Source: CAVRJC01 sp964505725
GTDB lineage: Bacteria; Actinomycetota; Acidimicrobiia; IMCC26256; DASPTH01
Reading direction: 5' to 3'
Assembly: GCA_964505725.1 (NCBI GenBank)
Contig: CAZDJK010000057.1
Location: 1 to 43,110, forward strand
Length of the DNA stretch: 43,110 nucleotides
The notes under the pieces are model-generated. The model saw only the letters and a program-made list of their open reading frames with translations. It made no database searches and had not been told where the DNA came from. Of this stretch, positions 15,796 to 23,085 are shown piece by piece. Every line of letters begins with the position of its first letter. Positions within the stretch are counted from its first letter, which is position 1. The translations under genes were made by a program, and so were the position numbers.

Positions 15796-17414
15796 CGCAC
15801 GAGCCCCTCGAGTTGCAGCGCGCGCCGGTAGTCGCCCGGGCCGGCCGCCTCGTCCACCTCGCGGTACGCCACGCGTAGTTCCGCGTGCGGATCGTCTTCG
15901 ACCCGGCAGGGGTTGTCCAGCGCCATCACCGCGCGCCGCTCGAGGTCGTGGGCAGGCCACGCGCCCAGCGCGGCCGTCGACGGGTCGCCGTCGCACGCGA
16001 AGCGCACGAACGACTCGTTCAGCACCTTCTGCAGTTCGTGACGGTCGTCCCGTTCGGCGTACAGGCTCGTGAACTGCGGGCCGTAGCCGCCGCCGTCGAC
16101 GTTGTTGAGGAAGAAGCTGAACTCACCGCCGTGGACGGCGCCCCAGGTGCCGCCGAACGCGGGCGTCGTGTAGTCGAAGCGGTACAGGTAGGTGGCCGCG
16201 GAAGCTCCGGTGACCCGCTGCTCCGACATGCGCGTCCACGGCGCCAGCATCCAACGGTGGTTGAGCATGGCCATCGCCAGATCCGACGGCGTCGCCCCGG
16301 GCGCGGCGCGCATCTCGGCCTCCAGTACCGCCTCCGCGTGCTCGGGACCGACGTGGTTCTCCGCGAACACGCGCAGTCCCGCTGTGTCGAGGTGACCGAT
16401 CCACGGCCGGCTGCACGCGATCATGTTCAACGAGTCGCGTGCGAATCCCATCAGCATCGGGACGCTGGCGCTGCTGGCCGGCGAGCCGTCCCCGTACGGG
16501 TCGCGCGGCAGCACGACGCCGTCGGTGACCGGATAGAAGTGCCAGTAGGTCTGGAACGGCAGCGGCGCGGTCAGGGCATGCGCCAGGTCGGTCTCGAAGG
16601 GGACCGCGTCGTGCACCTGCTGGACGGGAACATCGTGCAGCTTGTGCAACTCGTGCTCGCCGATGCCGAGCGCGTCGAGCATCCGTTCGGCGACCATCGT
16701 GGCGTAGAAGGCAGGGAGCCCCCACTGCATGAAGCCGTCCGAGATCACCGCGCGGTGGAACAGCCCCTCGGCCGCGGGCACGCCGGACAGGATCGCGGTC
16801 TCCGAACCGCAGCCCGAGCATCCGTAGAGCAGCACGCGGTCGGGATCGCCGCCGAAGGCGGCGATGTTGTCGCGGATCCACTCGAGCGCGAGCACCATGT
16901 CGAGGGTGCCCACGTTGCCGGACTCCGCGTACTCCTCGCCGCCGATCTCGGCGAGATACAGATGACCGGTTGCGCCCGCGCGGTGGCTGAAGGACACGCC
17001 GACAACCTCGCCCCCGGTTACCAGGTTGTGGAGATCACCCATCGCCGCGCCCATGGCGTAGTGGGGCATCGAGACGACCACCGGTCGCTTCCGCGACGGG
17101 TCGAGCCCCGCCGACCAGATGTTCACCGCGAGGCAGTCCTCGGTCGGCTCGGGTCGCGGCACGGCGGAGGCCGCGCCGGCTCCCATCTGCCCGAGCGGGC
17201 CCCGGGTCGCCATGGGCATCACCGTGGCGGCCGGCATCGCGGTGGGCACCGAGACGTCCCGCACGCCCGACCACGCCTCGGGCCTCCGAGGTGCCTTGAA
17301 GCGATGCGCGCCCCCGGTCGGTGCGCCGTAGGGGATCCCGAGGAAGGTGTTCACCCCGTTGCGCACCACGCCGCGGACCTTGCCGTGCGCTGTCTCGACG
17401 ACTGGTTCTGCCAT
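15792..17414 (-). CDS. Carboxylesterase type B-like protein with altered active-site motifs
   Basis: A 540-residue type B carboxylesterase-fold protein: VETAHGKVRGVVRNGVNTF and FLGIPYGAP at the start, then EDCLAVNIW, FGGDPDRVLLYG and GAVHGGEFSFFLNN. The Ser (S200) and His (H428) of the triad are in place. However, the elbow reads YGCSGCGSE instead of G-E-S-A-G, the oxyanion HGGG is HYAMG (H118-G122), and the acid position reads ARDSLN, with D327 next to where Glu normally sits. Activity on an unusual ester is possible. The ATG at 17414 follows a GGGGGTGG stretch; the frame is open further upstream with no domain. The stop overlaps the start of PKD-hydrolase 3 (ATGA). It is divergent from an amidohydrolase across two tandem operators. 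Confidence 0.82.
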   Translation of the reverse strand: MAEPVVETAHGKVRGVVRNGVNTFLGIPYGAPTGGAHRFKAPRRPEAWSGVRDVSVPTAMPAATVMPMATRGPLGQMGAGAASAVPRPEPTEDCLAVNIWSAGLDPSRKRPVVVSMPHYAMGAAMGDLHNLVTGGEVVGVSFSHRAGATGHLYLAEIGGEEYAESGNVGTLDMVLALEWIRDNIAAFGGDPDRVLLYGCSGCGSETAILSGVPAAEGLFHRAVISDGFMQWGLPAFYATMVAERMLDALGIGEHELHKLHDVPVQQVHDAVPFETDLAHALTAPLPFQTYWHFYPVTDGVVLPRDPYGDGSPASSASVPMLMGFARDSLNMIACSRPWIGHLDTAGLRVFAENHVGPEHAEAVLEAEMRAAPGATPSDLAMAMLNHRWMLAPWTRMSEQRVTGASAATYLYRFDYTTPAFGGTWGAVHGGEFSFFLNNVDGGGYGPQFTSLYAERDDRHELQKVLNESFVRFACDGDPSTAALGAWPAHDLERRAVMALDNPCRVEDDPHAELRVAYREVDEAAGPGDYRRALQLEGLVR

Positions 17415-17467
17415 CTGCCACCCCCGAGCTCGTCCTGACTGCCTCTCTAGCATGGTCGGGCGTCCGG

Positions 17468-17482
17468 GACAACGCCGTTGAC
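17468..17482. promoter_or_regulatory. Palindromic operator, copy 4
   Basis: GACAAC-GCC-GTTGAC: one base off a perfect palindrome (GAC for GTC on the left). It lies 22 bp centre to centre from copy 5, about two helical turns, so two dimers could bind on the same face of the DNA. Confidence 0.65.
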
Positions 17483-17489
17483 GAAATCG

Positions 17490-17504
17490 GACAACGCTGT
17501 TGAC
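17490..17504. promoter_or_regulatory. Palindromic operator, copy 5
   Basis: GACAAC-GCT-GTTGAC, nearly identical to copy 4. It includes a TTGACA (17500-17505) that could be a -35, but no TANNNT is seen at 17-18 nt from it. On the minus strand TTGTCC (17472-17467), a 17-nt gap and TAGAGA (17449-17444) is a weak promoter candidate for the carboxylesterase. Confidence 0.65.
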
Positions 17505-17526
17505 AGACGACCCGCGTCGGAGGAGC

Positions 17527-17592
17527 ATGGGGGATTCGCGCGCCGACGCGCCCACCAATATGGAGGTGCGCGCAGTGGAGGTCGTCCTGTGA
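17527..17592 (+). CDS. Possible 21-residue leader peptide ORF
   Basis: An ATG at 17527 preceded by GGAGGAGC opens a 21-codon frame (MGDSRADAP...VEVVL) that stops at TGA 17590-17592. The stop overlaps the GTG start of the amidohydrolase (GTGA, 17589-17592). The peptide has no recognised motif or codon run. It may serve only to couple translation, or it may be chance, since the downstream GTG has its own GGAGG. Confidence 0.35.
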   Translation: MGDSRADAPTNMEVRAVEVVL

Positions 17593-18770
17593 CCGTGATG
17601 TGCTCCGCCGACTGCCACCTGATGGAACCGCCGGACCTGTGGGTCGAAGGGCTCCCGCGGTCGATGCGCGACCTCGCGCCGCGGTACGAGTACACCGAGA
17701 CGCACCGGATCTGGCACCGCGACGGCAAGGCGTTCCTGAAGGAGCCCCTCGCGATCGAGGGCCGGGCCGACGGCACGCCGATCACCGACGACGTCGAGCT
17801 GCGGATGAAGGAGCTCGCGGAGGACGGGATCTGGGCCGAGCTCATCTTCGGCAACATGGGAACGTTCTGCCTCGGCGCCGAGGACCCCGAGTACGCGATG
17901 GCCTGTGCTCGCGTGTTCAACGACTACCTCGCCGACTCGTACGGGCCGTACCGCGATCGCGAGCTCCCGGTGGCGATGGTGCCCGTGCGCGACATCGATG
18001 CCGCGGTCGCGGAGATCGAGCGCGTCGCCGCGCTCGGCCTCCGATCGGTCGCGCTGCCCATGACGCCGCCGACGCCGTACTTCCTCGAGGCCTACGATCG
18101 GATCTGGGGCGCGGCGGAGGCGAACGGCGTCCCGCTGTGCTTCCACGTCGGCACCGGGGGCGACCCGTTCGGCGCCGGGAACCCGATCGCCGCCGCGGCC
18201 GCGGGTGAAGCCGTGGCGTCGCCGCGCTTCGGTGACGTGCTCGCGACATCAGTGGGTCTCGCGCTCCAGATGGCGCCTCAGCAGCTGGTGGTGACGATGG
18301 TGGCGTCCGGTGTGCTCGAGCGCCACCCCGAGCTGCAGGTGCTCGTGGTCGAGGCGGGCGCCGGTTGGCTCGCGCCGCTGATGGAGGCCATGGACTTCGC
18401 CTGGACGCCGAAGACCGGCCACGACCGCGAGTCGGAGTTGCCGGTAGGGCTCGACGACGCGGGCAACGAGACGAGTCGCGGCTTCAACTTCAAGCAGGGC
18501 GGGTGGAAGTACCCGATGAAGCCGAGCGACTACGCGCGCCGCCAGGTGAAGGTCACGTTCATGGACGAGCCGGCTCCGCTGCGCTTCCTCCCGGTGACGG
18601 GTACCGAGCCGCTCCTGTGGGGCTCCGACTTCCCGCATCCCGAAGGGACGTGGCCGCGGAGCCGAGAGGTCACCGACCGGTTGTTCGCCGGCGTGGACCA
18701 GGCCGACAAGGACGCCATCGTCGGCGGCAACCTCGCCGGCATCTTCGGCCTCGAGCTTCCGACCGCCTGA
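17589..18770 (+). CDS. Amidohydrolase-2 family protein
   Basis: A 393-residue amidohydrolase-2 protein of the type often annotated as a TIM-barrel predicted hydrolase. It has SADCHLMEP (D8, H10, E13), LCFHVGTGGD (H186), VLERHPELQVLVVEAGAGW and WGSDFPHPEGTWP (D347). The GTG start at 17589 has GGAGG exactly 7 nt upstream (17577-17581) and is preferred over the ATG at 17598. It overlaps a possible leader ORF by 4 nt and sits under the tandem operators at 17468-17504. It is distinct from the 463-residue pair: it lacks their C-terminal tail and has an insertion (GHDRESELPVGLDDAG) near residue 280. A 100-nt gap separates it from the next operon. Confidence 0.88.
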   Translation: MTVMCSADCHLMEPPDLWVEGLPRSMRDLAPRYEYTETHRIWHRDGKAFLKEPLAIEGRADGTPITDDVELRMKELAEDGIWAELIFGNMGTFCLGAEDPEYAMACARVFNDYLADSYGPYRDRELPVAMVPVRDIDAAVAEIERVAALGLRSVALPMTPPTPYFLEAYDRIWGAAEANGVPLCFHVGTGGDPFGAGNPIAAAAAGEAVASPRFGDVLATSVGLALQMAPQQLVVTMVASGVLERHPELQVLVVEAGAGWLAPLMEAMDFAWTPKTGHDRESELPVGLDDAGNETSRGFNFKQGGWKYPMKPSDYARRQVKVTFMDEPAPLRFLPVTGTEPLLWGSDFPHPEGTWPRSREVTDRLFAGVDQADKDAIVGGNLAGIFGLELPTA

Positions 18771-18870
18771 GTTCGCCCCGCTCAGCTGCCCGCGCGGACG
18801 ACGTCGACGGTGAAGCGCGATCAGGTCGAGGGCCATCGCGGGAGTCGGCCACGGGTGACATGATGGGCCG

Positions 18871-19494
18871 ATGGCGGACCGAACCCTCGATCTCCGACCG
18901 CAGACCAGCGCGCTCGTCATCATCGAGTGCCAGGGAGGTGTGGTCGGTGCGCAGTCGATGCTGCCCGCGCTCGCAGAGGCGGCGGGGCCGGCGCTCCGCG
19001 TGTTGGGCACGTTGGCCGCGCGTGCGCGCGAGGTCGGTGCGATCGTCGTGCACCTCACCTACGTGCCGGTGGCCGGCAACCGGTCGTCCAACCGCAAGCC
19101 GCCGCTGTTCGCCGCGATCAACGACAACATGGACGGCTGGGAACCGGATCAGCCGGCAACCACGGTCGTGCCCGAGATCGGTGTCGACGCGGGGGACCTC
19201 GTCCTCGAGCGTCACCAGGGGCTCTCGCCGACGTACGGCACCGAGACGTACAAGATCCTCCGCAACCTCGGGATCACGACGTTGTTGATCGGAGGAGTAT
19301 CGACCAACATCGCCATCCCCACCGCGGCAACCGAGGCGGTCGACGAAGGGTTCTCGGTCGTCGTCGCGCGTGATGCGACGATCGGCACCCCGGCAGAGCA
19401 CCACGAGTCGATGCTGCGGCACACGCTGCCCTTCATCGCCACCATGACCGACTCGGAGCGCGTGCTCGAGGCGTGGGCGGCACCGGCACGATGA
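18871..19494 (+). CDS. Isochorismatase-fold protein lacking the catalytic triad
   Basis: A 207-residue protein of the isochorismatase/cysteine-hydrolase superfamily by fold: SALVIIECQ near the start, RHQGLSPTYGTETYKILRNLGITTLLIGGVSTNIA in the middle, and SVVVARDAT. The family uses Asp, Lys and Cys. Here the Asp position (IDMQ in the family) is Glu (IIECQ), the Lys position reads as H in ERHQGLSP, and the Cys of TNxCV is Ala (TNIAIP). Classic amidohydrolase chemistry is therefore unlikely; it may bind a ligand or use other residues. Its stop overlaps the next start (ATGA, 19491-19494). CATGAT lies 6 nt before the ATG as a possible -10, and no Shine-Dalgarno is seen. First gene of a five-gene overlapping operon. 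Confidence 0.8.
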   Translation: MADRTLDLRPQTSALVIIECQGGVVGAQSMLPALAEAAGPALRVLGTLAARAREVGAIVVHLTYVPVAGNRSSNRKPPLFAAINDNMDGWEPDQPATTVVPEIGVDAGDLVLERHQGLSPTYGTETYKILRNLGITTLLIGGVSTNIAIPTAATEAVDEGFSVVVARDATIGTPAEHHESMLRHTLPFIATMTDSERVLEAWAAPAR

Positions 19495-20186
19495 CCGCCG
19501 CCACCACCGAGCAGCTCGAACGGGACGCGCTCTGCGACCTCTTCCTCGAGCTCGGGCCCGACGCGCCGACGCTGTGCGACGGTTGGACGACGAGCGACAT
19601 CGCCGTCCACCTCATCGTCTGCGAGGCTCGCCCGCACGCATGGCTCGCGGTGCCGATGGGGGACCGGGTGCCTGCGTTGCGCCGCTATTTCGATCGCATG
19701 GTGGAGCACGAACGGGCGCGCGGGTGGGCAGGTCTCGTCGGCCGCGTCCGGAGCGGGGCGGCGTACGGGCCGACCGCCAACGCATGGTTCCGGGATCGCA
19801 TGATGTTCCGCGAGTTCCTCGTCCACCACGAGGATGTTCGACGTGCGAATGGGCGCGGCCCGCGCACCGACGTCGACGTGCAGCAGGAACGGGCGTGGCA
19901 GAAGGTGCCTTCGTTCGCGAAGCGGATGCTTGACGTGAAGGCACCGTACGGAATGCAGCTCGTGCATCCCGACGGGCGCACCCACACGGTGCGCGAGGGA
20001 TCGCCCGTGGTGCAGCTGACCGGCGAGCCGATCGAGCAGCTCCTCTACGTCTTCGGCCGCACCGGCGTCGCGCGTGTCGACATCGTCGGCGACGCCGACG
20101 CGCTGCGGGTGCGCGACACGAGCGCGCTCGCCGCCCTGCCGCGCGTGCGCGGGAGCGACCACCTCACGACGGGACCGGCACACTGA
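19491..20186 (+). CDS. TIGR03085-type DinB-like (maleylpyruvate-isomerase fold) protein
   Basis: A 231-residue protein matching the actinobacterial TIGR03085 group, related to mycothiol-dependent maleylpyruvate isomerases. The N-terminal ERDALCDLFLELGPDAPTLC-DGW, then TTSDIAVHL (H40) and FLVHHEDVRRA (H112, H113, E114), provide the likely metal-binding His residues of the four-helix DinB bundle. The C-terminal 75 residues hold a small domain with PVVQLTGEPIEQLLYVFGR, usual for this family. The ATG at 19491 overlaps the upstream TGA; an in-frame GTG-like extension at 19473 is less likely. Function in this group is not established; a thiol-transfer or metal-binding role is inferred from the fold. 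Confidence 0.83.
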   Translation: MTAATTEQLERDALCDLFLELGPDAPTLCDGWTTSDIAVHLIVCEARPHAWLAVPMGDRVPALRRYFDRMVEHERARGWAGLVGRVRSGAAYGPTANAWFRDRMMFREFLVHHEDVRRANGRGPRTDVDVQQERAWQKVPSFAKRMLDVKAPYGMQLVHPDGRTHTVREGSPVVQLTGEPIEQLLYVFGRTGVARVDIVGDADALRVRDTSALAALPRVRGSDHLTTGPAH

Positions 20187-21337
20187 GCGATCTCGACCCC
20201 GACGAGCTGATCTCGGCCGCATTCGAGCAGACCGGGCTCGACGATCTCGGCGACATCCCGTACCGGGAGCCGCTCGAGATCCTGGTCGCCGCACTGAACG
20301 GCGAAGCCGGGCTCGACGCCGAGCGTCTCGCCGCCGCCGGGAACACGATCGTCGGGCTCCTCGCGAAGCGTCTGCGCCTCGTCGCCGACCGCGCACGGTT
20401 CCCCGCCATCGCCGACGAGCAGATCGTCGCGCCGATCTTCATCGTGGGCCTGCCGCGCACCGGCTCGACCCACCTCCACGCGCTGCTCGGCCGCGTCGAG
20501 GGCATGCGCACGCCGCTCTACTGGGAGATGACGATGCCGTCACCGCCGCCGGAGCTGGCGACGTACACGGCCGACCCGCGCATCGCCCAGGTGCAGGCGA
20601 TCGTCGACGCCCTGCCCGACGAGATGTTGAAGCGCCATCCCATGTCGCCGACGCGTCCCGAGCAGTGCAACATGCTGAACGACTGGAGCCTCGTGCACCA
20701 GGCCCTCCTCGCCTACTACGACATCCCGAGCTACCGGGACTGGTTGCTCGGCACCGACTACGCGCCCGCGCTGGAGGCCCACCGCCGAACCCTGCAGCAC
20801 CTGCAGTGGCGTGTACCCGGGCGCTGGACGTTGAAGTACCCCAAGCACCTCATCGCGCTCGACGTGCTGCTGGCGACGTACCCCGACGCGTGCATCGTGT
20901 GGACCCACCGGGACCCGGCTGTCGTGTTGCCATCGGTGGCGAGCTTCACCGGGTACATCCGCGCGCTCACCACCGGGACGATCGACGAGCCCACGTACGG
21001 CCGCGCGTGGTCCGCCTTCGAGGAGCTGGTCCTGTTGCGCGGCCTGGCGGTGCGCGATCGCGTCGGGAACGACGACGGCCGCTTCTACGACCTGCAGTAC
21101 CGCGACCTGATGGCGGATCCGGCCGGAGCCGTCGCCGGCATCTGCGCGCACTTCGACGTCTCCTTCGGGGGCGACTCGAAGCGTGCGGTCGACGAGTGGG
21201 TCGCCGACCATCCGCGCACGCAGCACGGCGTCCACGAGTACTCCGCCGCGCAGTTCGGCCTCGATCCCGACGGGCTGCGACGACGGTTCGCGCCGTACAT
21301 CGAGCGCTTCTCGGTCGAGCCGGAGGCGACCGCATGA
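20183..21337 (+). CDS. Sulfotransferase-family protein (apparent CTG start)
   Basis: A 384-residue protein if read from CTG at 20183. The PAPS-binding loop IFIVGLPRTGSTHLHALL begins near residue 85; W-TLKYPKHLIAL and the 3'-phosphate motif WTHRDPAVVLPSVASF follow. The first ATG/GTG/TTG in frame is the GTG at 20444, which lies inside the PAPS loop and would destroy it. The 87 codons between 20183 and 20444 encode LDPDELISAAFEQTGLDD... EPLEILVAALN, which resembles the known N-terminal region of this family. CTG at 20183 overlaps the upstream TGA (CTGA), matching the ATGA overlaps in the rest of the operon. The family transfers sulfate from PAPS to hydroxyls; substrate unknown. Confidence 0.85.
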   Translation: MSDLDPDELISAAFEQTGLDDLGDIPYREPLEILVAALNGEAGLDAERLAAAGNTIVGLLAKRLRLVADRARFPAIADEQIVAPIFIVGLPRTGSTHLHALLGRVEGMRTPLYWEMTMPSPPPELATYTADPRIAQVQAIVDALPDEMLKRHPMSPTRPEQCNMLNDWSLVHQALLAYYDIPSYRDWLLGTDYAPALEAHRRTLQHLQWRVPGRWTLKYPKHLIALDVLLATYPDACIVWTHRDPAVVLPSVASFTGYIRALTTGTIDEPTYGRAWSAFEELVLLRGLAVRDRVGNDDGRFYDLQYRDLMADPAGAVAGICAHFDVSFGGDSKRAVDEWVADHPRTQHGVHEYSAAQFGLDPDGLRRRFAPYIERFSVEPEATA

Positions 21338-22251
21338 TCGCGGGGGAGAAGATCCTGGTGACCGGGGTGTCGGGCACCGTGGCGCGACCGCTGGCGCTAA
21401 ACCTCGCAGCCGACAACGAGGTGTGGGGCATCGCACGCTTCGCGGACCCGGACCGGCGGGCCGAGCTCGAGGAGGCGGGCATCGCCACGCGCGCCGTGGA
21501 TCTCAGTGCGGGCGACCTGGCGGACCTCCCCGCCGACTTCACCTACGTGCTGCACCTGGCGTGGACGCGTGCCGAGCTGAGCGAGCTCGACCTGTCGCTG
21601 CGCACGAACGTCGAGGGCGCGGGGCTCGTGCTCCAACACTGCCGCAAGGCGAAGGCGGCCTTGGTGATGTCGGGAATGGGCATCTACTCCCCGAGCGCCG
21701 ACCCTTGGCACGCGTACACCGAGACCGACCCGATCGGACGCGGTGCCACCGCGTACGCACCGACCAGCCCGGCATCGAAGCTCGGCCTCGAAGCCGTCGC
21801 GCGTTTCTGTGCGCGCGCGTTCGACCTCCCCGTCACCATCGCCCGGTTGAACACGTTCATGGGCGGGCCGTCGTCGTTCCCCGGCATGCACATCCGGGCT
21901 GTGCTCGACGGGCAACCGATGGTGGCGCCGTTCGACCCGAATCCCCACTCTCCGATCCACGTCGACGATATGGCCTGGCAGCTCGAGCCGCTGCTCGATG
22001 CCGCCGGAACCACGGCCTGCATCACGAACTGGTGCGGCGACGACGTGACGACCGCGCAGGAGTGGGTGCAGTGGGCGGCCGACTGGTCGGGCAAGGCGGG
22101 CGTGCTCGAGGTCCGCGAGGTCGCGTGCGCGCCGACGGGCACGCTCGCCGACCCGACCCGGCGGCGATCGATCACCGGGCCGTGCCGAACCAGCTTTCCC
22201 GACGCCTACCGGGCGCTCTACGAGGCCATGACCGAAGGGAGCGTGTCATGA
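21334..22251 (+). CDS. NAD-dependent epimerase/dehydratase-like protein
   Basis: A 305-residue extended-SDR protein. The Rossmann motif is TGVSGTVA (10-17), followed by YVLHLAWTRAE, TNVEGAGLVL and MSGMGIYSP. The family Tyr of YxxxK appears to be lost: the Lys is K149 in TSPASKLGLE, but the position four before it is Ser145, and the nearest Tyr is Y141. The C-terminal part has SPIHVDDMAWQLEPLLDAA, the usual substrate-domain strand. The ATG at 21334 overlaps the sulfotransferase stop (ATGA). It may be an NADP-binding ketoreductase or epimerase with altered chemistry. It sits between a sulfotransferase and an SDR in the same overlapping operon, so it probably acts on the same compound. Confidence 0.82.
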   Translation: MIAGEKILVTGVSGTVARPLALNLAADNEVWGIARFADPDRRAELEEAGIATRAVDLSAGDLADLPADFTYVLHLAWTRAELSELDLSLRTNVEGAGLVLQHCRKAKAALVMSGMGIYSPSADPWHAYTETDPIGRGATAYAPTSPASKLGLEAVARFCARAFDLPVTIARLNTFMGGPSSFPGMHIRAVLDGQPMVAPFDPNPHSPIHVDDMAWQLEPLLDAAGTTACITNWCGDDVTTAQEWVQWAADWSGKAGVLEVREVACAPTGTLADPTRRRSITGPCRTSFPDAYRALYEAMTEGSVS

Positions 22252-23069
22252 GGTTGGACGGCAAGGTCGCACTCGTCACGGGCGCGACCTACGGCATCGG
22301 CACCACGATCCTGGAGCGACTCGCCGAGGAAGCCGCGGCGGTCGTCTTCACCGGCCGGTCGGCCGACAAGGGCCGGGCGCTCGAGGCGCAGCTGCGCGCG
22401 CAAGGTCGGTCAGTGAAATTCGCCCACGGCAGTGTCGCGGAGGAACGTGACGTCGAGGCCGCGGTCGCGAGCGCGGTCGACGAGTTCGGGAAGCTCACGA
22501 CGGTCGTCAACAACGCGGCGGCGACCGATCTCACCGGGCCGGGTCGCCCCGACAACCACGTCGACGAGATCGACAACGACACCTTCGAGCAGGTGCTGCG
22601 CACCGGCGTGTTCGGGCTCCTGTGGACCTCGAAGTACGCGATCCCGCACATGAAGGCCGCGGGTGGCGGCGCGATCATCAACATCTCCGCCGCGTCGAGC
22701 ATCCGCGCGATCGACGGTCGTCCCGCGTACCAGGCGTCGAAGGGCGCGGTGAACGCCCTGACCCGACAGCTGGCCGTCGACTACGGGCTCTTCGGCATCC
22801 GGAGCAACGCGATCGTGGTCGGCTTCACGCCCACCGGCGGCGAGGTGATCACGAAGATGGTCGAGAACGAAGCGTTCATCGGCGCGGTGAAGCGTGCGAT
22901 CCCCTCACCTCGTTTGGGGTCGCCGCTCGACATCGCCAACGGCTGCGTGTACCTGGCGTCCGACGAGGCGGAGTACGTGAACGGGGTGCTCCTTCCCATC
23001 GACGGTGGGCTCACCTGCAAGCTCGGCATCCCCGACACGTCGGCGCTCAGCGCCATCGCCGAGGGCTGA
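22248..23069 (+). CDS. Short-chain dehydrogenase/reductase
   Basis: A 273-residue classical SDR. The nucleotide motif is TGATYGIG (11-18), followed by VVNNAAATD, INISAASS and the catalytic YQASK (Y161, K165). The second Ser of the usual NISS is Ala here (S147, A148); S147 or S150 may serve as the active-site Ser. The C-terminal YLASDEAEYVNGVLLPIDGG is standard. The ATG at 22248 overlaps the upstream stop and has GGGAG upstream. It is the last gene of the overlapping operon and converges with the dienelactone hydrolase gene 13 nt away. It most likely oxidises or reduces an alcohol/ketone intermediate with NAD(P). Confidence 0.9.
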   Translation: MRLDGKVALVTGATYGIGTTILERLAEEAAAVVFTGRSADKGRALEAQLRAQGRSVKFAHGSVAEERDVEAAVASAVDEFGKLTTVVNNAAATDLTGPGRPDNHVDEIDNDTFEQVLRTGVFGLLWTSKYAIPHMKAAGGGAIINISAASSIRAIDGRPAYQASKGAVNALTRQLAVDYGLFGIRSNAIVVGFTPTGGEVITKMVENEAFIGAVKRAIPSPRLGSPLDIANGCVYLASDEAEYVNGVLLPIDGGLTCKLGIPDTSALSAIAEG

Positions 23070-23085
23070 CCGCGCCGGACGGTCA
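23067..23085. terminator. Short inverted repeat between convergent genes
   Basis: TGACCG, a 7-nt loop and CGGTCA form a perfect 6-bp stem whose two arms contain the stop codons of both convergent genes (TGA at 23067-23069 on plus; TGA read from 23085-23083 on minus). There is no T-run. Possibly a small bidirectional terminator, possibly a by-product of two genes both ending TGACCG. Confidence 0.3.

Noticed and set aside
13882..15831. A 649-codon plus-strand frame opposite PKD-hydrolase paralogue 3
   Set aside because: It is a mirror of the real gene in a GC-biased frame; no domain or RBS.
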